Part shown: one piece after another, positions 1 through 12,600 of the stretch
Numbering within the stretch: position 1 is the stretch's first letter
How the letters are laid out: every line of letters starts with the position of its first letter
Assembly (NCBI GenBank): GCA_037176845.1
Contig: JAYKXP010000048.1
Span: 346,420-410,419, forward strand
DNA length: 64,000 bases
Direction: 5' to 3'
Source: Paramarasmius palmivorus
Taxonomy: Eukaryota; Basidiomycota; Agaricomycetes; Agaricales; Marasmiaceae
The notes under the pieces: generated by a model
What the model was told of the DNA's origin: nothing
The model's database searches: none
Seen by the model: the letters and a program-made list of their open reading frames with translations, nothing else
Translations under genes and position numbers: made by a program

Positions 1-2
1 AG

Positions 3-696
3 TCAAGGAAACAACATTCCCGCATCCCTGTGAAGGGGGGAATAAACGACGGGGCGTTCGACTGCATTGGATACCCCGACGTTGCCCGAGGCCAAAGCAT
101 ACAAGAACACTTTGCGGGCAGCGGCCTTGGACTCGCATGAGTAGTACTTGTTCCCCGACACATGTAGGACCAAGGTCTTCACTGTTTCCCTGAGCAAGAG
201 TTAGTATCGAGCACCAATGAAGAAATGAACGACGGCTTACCAGCCCTTTACGAAGCCGATGCGCAACCCCACCGTCACAGCATACCACCGATCCTCTGGT
301 GTAGGAAGGGACAGGACACGTCCACAGGGACAGGTAATAGAGGTTGTGGGGCCGTGAGGATGAGCACTGGGATTTACAACATCTTGCTGAACGGCTTGAT
401 CGACGAATCGATTGATATAGTCTATCGTAGGAAAGAGTCAGTAGGAATGACGAGAGAGAAGATATAGAAACGCACCTTTGTGAAGCATCAGCTGCACTAC
501 TTTATCCAGCACATCGACCTGGTCAGTGTCCAAAGCATCAAGGGCACCTTCGAGGCCTGAGCGTGTTAGAATTGCGTTAGTACAGTCGGAGTGAACCATA
601 TGAAAGCATACCGGAGGCTTCCCCGCTGAAAACGCTGTTCAAGACGCCGACCAAATTATCTTGAAGCAGTACGGGGGGTTGTCCAGTATCGTCCAT
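3..696 (-). CDS. RNase H1 N-terminal-domain (viroplasmin-like) protein, 177 aa
   Basis: Four exons splice in frame: 696-612, 556-476, 421-241 and 189-3, all with GT-AG introns of about 50 nt, giving 177 aa from ATG at 696 to TGA at 5-3. The C-terminal half reads WYAVTVGLRIGFVKGW and then VSGNKYYSCESKAAARKVF. This is the layout of the RNase H1 N-terminal domain (caulimovirus viroplasmin family): aromatic W-Y start, G-x-x-x-G-x-x-x-x-W, then a V-x-G-x-x-x-K segment and a conserved K-x-A-A. In RNase H1 this domain binds RNA/DNA hybrids. No catalytic RNase H domain follows, which is usual for the many stand-alone agaric versions, so a binding rather than a cleaving role is inferred. The N-terminal 110 residues contain no motif I recognise. 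It is transcribed in the same direction as the next gene. Confidence 0.72.
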
Positions 697-1085
697 TGGC
701 GGAGAGTATAGAAGCTAAAGCGGTTTGCAATACAGAGAAAAAGGCGCTTTGAGTGAAGACACGGAGAGGATGTCTGAAGGTTTCTGCACCACGCCATAGT
801 CTTTTAAAGCGCATCGGTATTTTGGCGAGTTTGACCAAGTTTGTACGGCCCCAAAGGCGACCAAACCTGCTAAAGTCAGTCTTCCTGGTCAGACTGACCG
901 CGTGGTACTGAAAGGTTACTTGAAGGGAAAGCTCCGCTTGTAGTGGAATAGGCAACAGGATACATAGGTTTGCTTACGGTGGCGTCTGAATGCACGCGGA
1001 GCGTATACACGGTGTCCATGAAAATCTTGATTCGGAGCAACGTAGATTACAGGAACTACGCTAGCTTCTTATATGCAGCATGAAG
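697..1085. other. intergenic, no gene seen
   Basis: This 389-bp gap lies between the start of the RNase H1-domain gene and the stop of the next minus-strand gene. Short open frames exist here but none splices to a neighbour. It presumably holds the promoter of the first gene and the terminator of the second. Confidence 0.5.
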
Positions 1086-3244
1086 TCATAGCACATATAC
1101 GAAAGGAAAACCACGAGGTACTAAGAAACGTATATTCAGGAATAAGATTGTCCATTTATAAAACAGATACGTACTGATATTGAGCGTCAACTCAAGAGAC
1201 TCGAGATACAGGTTACGCATCCCGAACAGTTGGTCGAGCCTCGGTTCTGAATTGTCCTCTGGTTCTTCGGGAACGGCTACCGCGATGTGAGTCCACGCTC
1301 TGCTTCCCGGGGAAGAATCAGGTTCGTCAAGACGGATAAAGATCTGTAAAGATAGCCCACGGTGAGTGAGGACAAGGTAGGAATATAAAGACGAAAAGCT
1401 TACATCGGCACGAGAGGCTAACACGGACGGGATTCCGGTAACGAACTGGAACAGCGCAGTTCCCACTGCTGCAGTCGGAAGCTGGTCAACGCTGAGGTCA
1501 GGATGCTCACTCCTGAAATCTGCGAATGGTTGGCACATGCTCTGAGCAACCATAGTGAGCGTGCCGTTTGGACCAACCATGGACTGATGTGCGGCCCGAA
1601 GTAGTTTTGAAACCTTTTGGTCCAAAAATCGGCGCTGTGTCGCGGGCATTCTAGTGAGAACAAATACGGCCCGGAAGAGACGAAGCGGAAGGTTGAACAT
1701 TAATGCCTCGTGGACCGGAGGTGCGACTATATAACTCTGTCGAAGGGCATTTGCTCGAACAACCGTCCAAGTGACGCGGGGGAGAGGTTGGTCATAAGCA
1801 AGCTGCCACGAATGGCAAAATAACATGGACTGCCTGCCCAGGGCGAGTGAACCTTTCGGGAATGATTGTTCTTTCAAAGGAATTGAGAGGCAGAAACGAT
1901 CGCCAACTTGTCGAGGAAGGATGGAAAGGTCGTCGTTGGAGTTAACAGTCTCTTCTGCGGATGAGACCGGGTTAACCGATATCGCATCGTCGAAGTACCA
2001 AGTACGAGCCAACATCAGCTTCGATGTAGGCTCAGTGAAGTCGACACAAACGCGGTTCTTGAACGTAGCGTCCCTATAGAGTGCGATAAGGTGCGTGGAT
2101 GACATGAAACACATGTGAAGAGCTAACATATCGTAGATGAAATTGTTAGCGTACAGAAAAGATACATGTGACGACGACGTACTGTTCGCCATTCCCAAGA
2201 CTACTTCTAGAGGGTGACGAGTCGCAGCTATAAGCTGGTAGACCGATCCATCGTCGGAGTCAAACGTGTAGATGTCGGCTACTGAGCTTTCGCCGTTCAC
2301 GGTACGAGTATAACTCCTATGGTCGGATGTAGCTCGACAGCTGTTTTCAACATCAAAAAAGAAAGCATTGGCTTGTGTATAGCCAGCAGAGGCTGCAGCG
2401 TCGGATTGCCGATAGGTGAGACCAGTTGAGATAAAGAAGTGGCCCAGTATCGCGACGAGCTCCTGGTAAACCGCTATTTCGAAAGCCGAGTTGGGCAAGG
2501 GGCGAGTCAAAGACTCCAGCGTGACTGACCCAACGACGAGACCACCGGTGTGATGTAGAAGAGCGAGGAGAGCATCGAAATCTTGAGGCGACCAGAACCT
2601 TCGCATGGAAAGCTCTATCTTGCGACGACGGTAAGCCAGAACGATTTTCTTAGCTCGGGTGCTGCTAGCTTCGAAGCCGGACAGCACTTCAAACGAAAGC
2701 ATAGGAAAGACGTAGTCGATAACGCTCTCGCTGCTAGAAAATGCAAAGGTTAGTACTGGTGATGGAGGTCGCGAGTAAACCACGCTCACAGGTTTTCCAA
2801 CGCGCTGTAGAAGCTCATAGTGGGAAAAGGTATAGGTGAGCCTCGGTTTCAGAGTTGGTGCGCATTTTAAGGTTCTTGCAAATGGAGCCGTGCAGATACG
2901 AATCTCGGCGCTCCGAACTAAGAAGGACAGCGGAGTTCCAGGTACCAAGAGATTCGAGAACGAGGAGGAGAAGTGCATCTTGGAGGTGTGGCGGCAAAGG
3001 GACGTACGCCGTACTTTGTATGAGAATCGCGCTAGCGGGTGTGCTACCTTTCCCACGAGATGTAGGCGTCTTCTCGCTATGTTTAGTCTTTGCATCGTCG
3101 TAGCTGTCTCTTCCCCTGGTACCGGAAAGAAATGGGGGCACCTGAGCTTCACAACGGTGAAAAAATCGTTTAAAAAGGTGCAAAAACAGACGAGCTAGGA
3201 TGAACATACGTGTTTAAATCCGTATCGATATTAAGCGCCGCCAT
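1086..3244 (-). CDS. F-box/nucleotidyltransferase-like agaric family protein (copy 1)
   Basis: A long minus-strand frame covers most of the interval. A plausible start is ATG at 3244 (MAALNIDTDLNT), spliced to the main frame by an intron ending just before about 3140. A second intron acceptor lies near 2727 (TTTTCTAG) before SESVIDYVFPMLSFEVLSG, and a last 54-nt intron before the stop is divisible by three. The region from about 2.72 kb resembles the gene at 20861: an F-box-like helix pair, then a strand-glycine-serine step (GGLVVGSVTLESL against IIIGSTLVHAL). In the agaric nucleotidyltransferase-fold family this step is normally followed by D-x-D, which is absent in both. A catalytically dead NTase fold linked to an F-box is my inference. 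The N-terminal 150 residues are uncertain because two frames are open there. Confidence 0.55.
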
Positions 3245-6200
3245 GGATAGCCACGACTTGCGAAGAATGGCTATCAGAATACGCCGATGGAACCACTATC
3301 CATTACTCGAATCTTACTTCAACCCGAGAGGGCAGCGCTCAGGTACCACGCGCAAATCGGGCCTATGCTAGCACTAATGAAGGAAGACCGAACTTATTCG
3401 CGTTTAACAGAATAGAAGCCGTTCCAAATGCAAAAAAACTCACTCAAATGACCGGGAGTAGCGAGATCTTGACCTCATTAGCCGCTGAAGACGAGTCATT
3501 GTTAACGAATTGACGCCCGTTTGAACTCCAACCAAGGTACCATGGCAGCGTGAACCTGTTCTACTATTGCATGATCCGCTCTTGGAAGACAGATGGAGCC
3601 CCTTGTGGAATCTCGAACTAAATGTGCTGGAAAGGGTCCGAGGAGAAGCTAGAGGCGGGTGAGAGAGAGATGTCGTTCGGCGCTGCTGTACAATGTCTAT
3701 GGAGTCAATAATTAGCTCGAGCTTCATCAAAAGTAAACATGTTTCGCACCGGGCATCCTTGCGAGAGAGACGTTTTCCGGCGAGCCAGTGATTATAACGG
3801 GTGTAGTGGTATCCATGAAGTCGTGGAAGTCGCTGATTAGACGTGGAGGACGTGAAGACTTGCAATGCCGTTGAAGCGCCGACCGACCCGGCAAGGTCGG
3901 AGACCGAATCCGAACTGAATGGACCGGCCGAGAGCCCGAACGTCAGACACTTGCTGCTCAAGACTTGTTTTTTTTTTTTGTAAAAGAACCACTTATATAA
4001 TATACGATACCTTTGTTTTGTCGTTGTCTTCAATGGATAGCTCAGAACGACAGGGATGCAATTAGCCCACCACGGCTCGTGGCCGATGGACTCACACGTG
4101 TTGGGGTTGAGGTTGGGCTAGACGAGACGCGCTTCCAACCTTTCCAACCCTTCTTCCATCTACATTAGACCTTGACCCTCGCGAAACTCAGCTCCTAACG
4201 AAGGACATGCGATAACCGCCCCATACTTTTCATTCACACTCTTTGGCGGCAAGTTCAAGTTTAGTAAAAAGGAAATCAGGTATCTTGACTGCCTTGGCTC
4301 TCATGGGTTTGTAGGACATGCTAGCAAGCCAGGTGCGATCCTATCTGATCTTTCATGTTCATACCTCTGATTAACATTATTTTACAAGACGACAACCACT
4401 GTATCGGCCGAAGACGACGAAGAGACGACGGATTGCTTCGAACTAGCAGCAATCGTTGAATCAATTTCAACCAGCAGCAACAGCCTCGCAGAGATGTCTA
4501 TCGCTAGCACAGTCGCTTCTTTCCAAGAATCCGGTCGCAGGTCAGCCTTCTTGTTAGAAGACAGTACAACACTCGAAAGGCCCTAATTTTGCTACGTGGG
4601 CGACAGCGCCAGGACAGCCTTCGTCTACCCGTGAATACGAAAGTCCCCTTGCTCGGAGTTTGCTTGAGAGGTGATAAGATACTGCACCCCATCTCACTTC
4701 TCGCCGTGACCTCTTCACAGATTCCTGGATTCGAAACCGCATTGTACTCTACTCGAGCGACCCAGAAGGACGACGCTCGCACGAATATAGCCTCAAAGGC
4801 GTGAATCCAGCGCAGAAAGGCATGTGCTTTTTGCTTGCAGCACCTAATACTAGCTAACACAAATGCTAGCAACCATTTCGTTCCTCAATCAATGGTGGAT
4901 GTCCAGCGGAAATTAGCCTCTTACTGGATCTAGATGGCAAGCGCGTTAGGGTCAGGGTCAACTTGACGCTACTTAAAACCTATCTAGGACAGGTAAGCGA
5001 CGAGCTCTCTTACCATGTTCACATATATGACCTCGGCGCTTTCCGGAACAGCATGAAGAACACCAGGCATCGGAAAGCCCACGTTAAACAGCGCAAAGCT
5101 AGTTGAAAACTTCGATGCATTGGTCTCTATGTACTCACTCCTTACTTGACCGCCTACGTCACTTAATAACACCGTACACGACCATCTCGATATATTCAGT
5201 ACCTGTTTCCGACAAGTTTCCGGGTCCAGTTTGGTTGATGGCGGACTTCGTACTCAAGGTGTAACTTCAGGGCACTAGCTACAATACAACGTTGGCAATG
5301 CAACATTTCGTTTCTCGCATAGCAACCTTTGTCCGAATCCAGTACCTACGCGGATTTTACACCACGACCCTTGACATCATACACCGAACTAACGAAGCTT
5401 CGTCAGTACAAGCGGTGTAGGTGAAACGATACACTTTTCGACCGGCAGCCAAAGGCAACCTGCAGCGTTGTATTCGCATCCGCAATGATCTTGAATTCAG
5501 GAACTGAGCGAAGGGGGATGAAGGTAGCCAACACGCATTTCTCCAATCCGAGTGTTCATCAAGCGGAGCTGTCAGAAAAAAAAAGCTTTTTTAGCATCAG
5601 GAAAAGTATAGGCAAAAATATGTCATTCTGGATTAGGGCAAGATCAAGCAAAAGTTTGGCCGCCTGCCCCGCAGATATCTCAGAATGCGAAAGGGGTGCT
5701 AGCTTCCAAACACTAGGGTTTGCTTTAAGCAGAAGAGAGAGGACGAAGGTATCGCTGCAACTAGACGACCTGTGAGGACTTCCAAACACCCTCACGCCCG
5801 TTATTCAGTCTAGAAGTATCGTTGACCTCAGGATGTTCTGGTTTTGTTCAGAAGCAAACGAGAGGGTTAGACACCTATTAAACAAGCCAAAAGACAGCAA
5901 CGGCGAAGTTAGGTGCCATGCCGTTCCGTAAACGAGCGCGTATGGAACAACCATGTTGGGGCAAAAGATCTGCTTAAGATTCGTCCTTCTTATCTTGTCG
6001 TATTGGTCTGGGGTACAAGTGTCCTTAGAAAGCATTGAGGTGTACCACGTTTATTGCAAACATGTGAAGTGTGTTCAAGACTGGCGAGGTGTCTCGAGGT
6101 CAGCGTCACGTTTACATTCAAAGGGGTAAAACCAACTCCAAAGCGAAAGGCTTTTGGAGTGCAAAAGAGATCCAGGCTACTAGTAATCCGCTTTACATGC

Positions 6201-6683
6201 GTTAATTGGGCTAGAAAGTAGGGAGGAGAGCACGAATGAAAAGCTGGAGCGACATACATTGCTTTATCCGGCTTGCTTTGATAACGGTTACGATTCATCC
6301 TGGAAGCTTCGAAGTATAGTTTCGTCGGTTCCGGATAGTAGAGAGGGTCAAAGCCGGGTCTGGGTTGTGACCTTTTGATCTGATTAACATGCAGGGAGCC
6401 AGGAATTACTTTGAATTTTTATACTCCAGATAAAGGAGTAAGCAAGAAGGGAGAGGTGGAGATGGGACCTGCCAAATGTTCACATTAAACCTATCAGTCT
6501 GTAGGTGTACATATCTGCATTATGCCCTTGGGCACATCATAACTGGGTCTATAAAGCTCCTAAAAAGCAAGAAAACAGCCACTAGAATGGTCATAGATCA
6601 TAACAGTCCACTCATCACTGACTGCAAAGGCTGCAGTTACACAATACAGTATGTTAAACACTGATTCAAATAAACTATGTTCT
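3245..6683. other. 3.4-kb gene-poor region
   Basis: I see no reading frame with recognisable domains or consistent splicing. One plus-strand ATG at 4495 (MSIASTVASFQESGR followed by a GT) could be a first exon, but no convincing continuation was found. The interval may contain decayed sequence and the flank of the Helitron; base composition becomes AT-richer from about 6.4 kb. Confidence 0.4.
6422..6440. repeat. 6-bp-stem hairpin near the 3' side of the Helitron
   Basis: TACTCC, a 7-nt loop, then GGAGTA forms a perfect short stem 244 bp beyond the stop codon of the Helitron protein. Helitrons normally end in a small hairpin shortly before CTRR. I could not find a CTRR followed by T at the expected 10-12 nt distance, so this is only a candidate terminal structure. 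Confidence 0.25.
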
Positions 6684-9600
6684 TCAAGCCAGCGAGTAAA
6701 ATGCAAGTGTTGCCTTGTACCCTCGACACACACGGAGATCTAGAGGGCCTGTGTTAAGATTGGAGTTAAACACGTACTGTGTTGGATTCGTAGACATGCC
6801 ATCATGGAACCACACCCTTGATCTACTATCAATATGCCGTGAGATGAAGTGCCCATCATTAAAGTATATTACACCTTTAAGCTGATATGAGCACAAGTGA
6901 CCATTAACAACCAATGACAAGCCTGTGTCAATGTATGGTAGAACACGATCAGTTCCTGATGCATGAACTTTAAAGGTGAGGATCTCAGGTGGAGAAGCAA
7001 ATACATACTGAGATGCTATGTCCCCATTACATATAGAACAAACCCGCATTATATTCAACACCCGGTTCTGAGTGTATTGTTCGAGCAAGTTAGCTATAGA
7101 TGATACAAAGCAACTAGGCTGATTTAAAACCAAAGCAGTGTGAGCGTTTCTGGTTCTCTCAGTAACTCGATTGCAAGCTGTACATGTATCCACATATGTC
7201 ACAGGACTGACTTCTCGTTCTAATACATCACATACCAAGTCATAGAGTGATGTAAAGGCACCATATGCATAACGATTCGGATAAAGACGAATCATATTGA
7301 GTCGTATCCTGTTGCGTACTTCAGTGATAGATATAACATCTTCAACACATAGCCTAAATAGTGTCAACATATATCTCAGAGTATCATTGCCACTTGTTTC
7401 AAAATAAAGTGACCATTGATCTGGATTAGAGCTCCATAATGGCCAGAGAATATCAAGCAATGCATCAAATGCACAGCTGTTGCCTTCCCAAACAGGGGCT
7501 GGAAGCACATTGGAAACAATGGTTGGTAAAGAGCCAATGCAAGGCCTCTTTAACGCAGGTTCATCAGCAGGATCTGAAGTGTTACCCAAAACCCGTTTAC
7601 CAAGTTTTCTACCAGACGTTTGAGCACTGTTTGGTGCTGAACCTACTGGAGCTATACTTCTGGATCTTATGATTGGACATTCAGAGGGCACTGGAATATC
7701 TTTTCTATAGCTTGCAGCATTTCCATTAGGTATCTTAAGCTTGTTCAGATCAGCTTTAAACTCTGTTTGGCCTTTGGCAAGCATACTTTCATTTTTTTTA
7801 GCTGAATTATGCTGTATGATATTCCATGCTATATCATCAACATCAACATGTTCCAGAGGGTCTGTGCATGACCATCTAAGAGTTGAGTCTACATTGGGGG
7901 GTATATAGTCATTACCCATATACGTTCTATATGATTGAATGAGTGTGTTGCGGGTATCACCAGAAACAGTAGCTGGGAGAGTACCTTCATAACGGCGCTT
8001 AGAGATATCATCTAACAACTCGAGCTCTCGATACTCCTGTCGTAATGAGGAATCTCTAAGGCCTCCTGTTATTTTATCTGGATCAAAACTTTGCAATATA
8101 AGAGTTCCCTTTGCAGTTGCACTTCGAGACAGTGCAGTATAATATCCATGAAAGTCACGACAGTTATTCAAGTGCACAACATTACGCAACCGAGTTTTTC
8201 CCTGAGATGAAAAGTCTGTCATCGCAAAGCAGGGCGCTATGTCAACTTGGGTTCTATATACCTTTAACGTCTTTCCTTTACCATACGGCATCTTTACTGT
8301 AACATAGTCTGAAGTAGGTGTTATTGGTACAACATTAAGTGGCAAGTCACCAATCTGAACATCTGATGGAGGGTTGGTGAGCTGTACAAACAATGTGTCA
8401 AGCCGTGGTCTACTAGGGGATCCTTTTGAGATCCATCCATATACTGTTCCTTCTTGCCCTCGGGTAATATTGAGTTCTGTAGCTAGGTTTTTACGTATAA
8501 TAATAGGCATGCCTTTACACAAGCTTAATTTAGGTGGTACTAAAGAGTCACCAGCACTTGGGTCAAGGGACCACAAATACTCTTGCCATTGTGGTGTCAT
8601 AGACTTTAACTGAATTGCATTGTGATCACTCTTACTTCTAGAAGTCCTACGATTGCTATTCTTGATTATGTCTTCACAATAAAAATCAGTTAGCTGCATG
8701 TTCTGTTCAGCAGCAAACCGTTTACAGCCAATCACATTTATTTCATCTTTCTGTGCATTGTAAGCTGTTATGATAGCAATGTTGCGGAAATCAGGATCAC
8801 ATATCGAAGCAGCACCTGGCACCATTGAAGTAATACGTGAATTCAAAAATTCAATGTCACGACCACTGCAGTTACGAAAGCGCATGTTTTCCAAAGCCAT
8901 TCTAAACCTGTCATCATCTTCACTTTGGCTCTGCTGGCGCATGTTCTGCCTCAATATGACTACTGTTGTCACACGATGCCAGAGAGATTTTCCAATAGCT
9001 TCTTCCTGTTGTCTTGGTGTGCTGCGAAAGGCCCCAATGCGACGGCTATACAGTGAGATAGCTTCTCCACCCATTGGAGGTGGAAGCTGTGCAAAATCAC
9101 CAGCAAAAATCATATTAAGCCCTCCAAATTCTATATCTTCATGGAGAAGACACTGACTTAGTTGACGACTTATACGGTATAGCTCCCATGCAGAGAGCAT
9201 TGAAACTTCATCAAAGAATACATAGCTGACACCCATCAAGCGGTCACGAATCAAAGGTAAGCTTGCATCAGCATCACTGTAATCATTAATTCCAAATGCT
9301 GAGTGATAAGTTGAGCCACCGAGCAAAGCAGCGGCACTACCTGTAGGAGCTACAACTAGCAACCTATACGACTCATTTCGAAGTGAGAAAAAACGAATAA
9401 GGGCCCGTAGGACAGTCGACTTTCCAGTACCACCCATGCCACCAATATACATTTTAAGCTGGTCTTTGGATTGGCTTAACGCATGATTAGTTATTATGGA
9501 AAATGCCCGTTCCTGCTCACTATTCAAGCCAAACTCTGTAAGAATATCTGCAGAATACATAGAACTTTGAGTCAAATTACATGTTCGTTCCAAATAACGT

Positions 9601-12600
9601 CTATCAATAACCTTTACAATATCAGTGGGAATCAACGTATGCCTATTATTGCGGCGATATATGAATTCAGCTCGAACAGCACCCGGTACACAATTTGCTC
9701 TTTGCTCTAAAACTTCTTTTCGTTTTGTATTTATAATTGCTCTCCAGTGGGATTGAGGAAGGACTGGGAACTGTACAGGTTGCTCATGATTCAGACCATA
9801 TGAATAAGCAGGATTGGACCTATCCCATTCACATCGGTGAAGCACTGAACGAATTGCAGCCTTCTCAGCCAAATGCTTACGATGTTTCATTGTGTACTGA
9901 GAAAGCTGGGCTGCGTCTTCAAAGCCTAAGATATCTGTAGACTGTGTAGTCCCGACAGCATCAACAACATCATATAATTCAGGTACTGAATGCACATCAA
10001 GCAGCTCATCATTTCTATTATCTAGCAAGTCAACCAAAGGCTCCCAGCTACTATGAAGCTCACTTCCTTGACGCAACTGTGCATGATAGTCATCACGTGC
10101 ATCCAAGCATTCATATCGAATCATAAAGTTATTCATTAAAGAATTCTGCCTGTCTGTGAAGCTGTAGTTCTTGAATGACTGTGCCCAAGATGAGTGATGA
10201 TCCTTTAGATCTGTACCTTTACGCCAAGGCTTAAACAGTGTGAGCATGGAGCAACAATAGTACTCATAGTCTCCCTGGTCACGTCTTGGCAACAATGCTC
10301 CAGTAAAGTTGATGACAAGCTTTTCACTATCTTTTTGAACTCGCACTACATGAGACTGCGCTAAGTCATGTGAAGAATGATAATAGAAGAACCCTTTTGG
10401 TAACTTGGGTCGGGAATCCTCAACCTTCAACCCAAACAAACCAGGATCAAGTTCATTGTTGACTATCATAGACTTATTTGAGGCTTTTGTTTTCTTGCTT
10501 GCAAACTTCAAAGTAACTCGATGTGAAACCCGAACCCAATCATATAAACTGACTTGATCAGCCTCAGGTGGCCGGCTCACATAGTCAGTAACAGGAGAGA
10601 GACCTATAACACGATTTCCTCGTTTTATCAATGCAACCTTTTCACTTATTTCAGAGAATTCAGCTGGATTACAGTCATGCTGTACACGAGCTACATACTG
10701 CTGCCAGTAGAAAGGAATAAATCTATGGTCAGTATAATGGTCAGGATAACCCAGCAGATAGGAGCAAATCAAAGGTGCACCAAACTCCATCTTTGTTGTA
10801 AGTAGATTAACAACCTTTGTCATAAGCTTCCTAGCCTTCTCTTGGCTAGAATCAGGCCCAATAATTGTGCTATTGTTTTTTGCAAACACTGACAAGATTG
10901 CATCAAATACCACATGTGTTTTAAGTGATGCCTTTGTAATGTAATCCGTAACATAAAGTACTACTGATTTAATAGCTGTGCCTGAGCCTAGATATGTAAC
11001 ATCTGTATTACCTCTCATCAAATAAGTAAGGGGATACGAGAAAGTATTAAACCATGGTTCAGTCTTCTTCAATATAATAGCACCTGAATCTGGATCAATA
11101 CGGCTCTCTGCTTCGATAGGGCGAGGAAATCGAGCGCGGCATTTACCCCACTTATTATCTCTGCAATTCTTGTACATATGTCTCTTCTTGTAGGTCCCAT
11201 CCTTTTTCAAGTTTCTGTTGCAATCATGGATGTTTGACCGATAGATCAAGTCATTCACTGTGTGTGTGTAACTCATGGTCCAGTTGTCATATAGGACACA
11301 AGACTCACATCCTTGCACTGACTGACTGGGAAAATGCTGTACACAAGCATGTGGGGGTGCAACAGGCAGAGTATCGACCGGTGATTCATAACCCACTGTT
11401 TCTTCTGCTATTGATATAGCTTTAGCTACATCATCAGCAGACCCATCCATGAAGTTGCCTGAAAATGCACTCTCTAGATAAGCCAGAATTTGACTTTCAA
11501 ACATGCTCGCACCTGATCGCAGCTTATCACGGATTTGCTGAGGACTAAGAGCCCCTTTAATCCACAACAAGATGTGTAAATGAAGTGTCAGCCTCCCCTG
11601 TTGTTCTACAACACCATAATGTGCAGCGTGATCTCCATAAAGCCCACGATGAGACGAACAGTAGCCAAAAACATCAGTCAATAGTATCTGAACCATAAAA
11701 TTAAAGAACCGAGCACAGGCAGTGGGATTGCTCACAATTTGGCGAAGACGATGGGCTTCCTTTTGTACCAGGGGTAGAAACATTTGGTGGCTATCTGCAA
11801 AATATATGCACAGTGGATGCAGACTATCAGCTGGCGATATAGTAATATACCAACTTGGTGCACCTCGGTGAGAGATAAGTGACCATACTTCATTGCGCAT
11901 GTACTTCTTTGATGTTAATGATCCTGACACCTTGCCTGCCACACGGTCTAAATCTGATAAGGCTGTAAAGCATTCACGCTCTTCAGAAGTGGATGGAGTT
12001 ACTTTCTCACCATTTGCCATCCGTTCAGAAATGTCCTGTAGAACAGCTTGATTCAGATTGAGTAACCGATTTGCCACTTTATCAAAAGATGCTTTATCAG
12101 CAAGCAACCAACCTGCCTGTGTGGCTGATTTTACCTGCTCATGACTAAAGGCTACAATTGAGAAATTTTCATCAAACTGAAATCGCTTATCATGATATAG
12201 AAGCAAAAATCGAATATGTTCAGCCGTGCTTAAAACACTTGATCCCAGACCACCATGGCCATAGGGAAATAGCCACGGAAACATTCTTGTGTATAATGTA
12301 GGGTTTTTCCAGATGGATTCACCATGCTCTTTACGACCAATGCCCAAGACTTTGCCACCGTGACTAAAATGATTTGCAGCAAGCCCTATAATCTCAGCCT
12401 TTGTACTTTCAGATATTTGGGCTCCAGTAATACCATGGACCACAAAAGAACATTGTCCATCTGCTGTTCCATCCTCAGCAACATTGTCATAGACTGCTTC
12501 TGACTCAACGTTTTTATTGAGAGGTGCTTCTTTCCACATTATAGCACACGGAGGCATATTCTCATCATACTCAGCAAGATTGGATTCTGATAATCTTACA

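Noticed and set aside
3440..4033. Open frame of about 200 codons on the minus strand
   Set aside because: No ATG context, low complexity (Ser/Arg-rich), no splice partner and no family resemblance.
4493..4900. Possible gene starting MSIASTVASFQESGR
   Set aside because: Only one short exon-like piece; the following sequence gives no consistent frame.
6361..6480. Helitron 3' terminus (CTRR) next to the hairpin at 6422-6440
   Set aside because: CTGG and CTGA occur on the minus strand nearby, but none has both the right distance from a hairpin and a following T, so no end was called.
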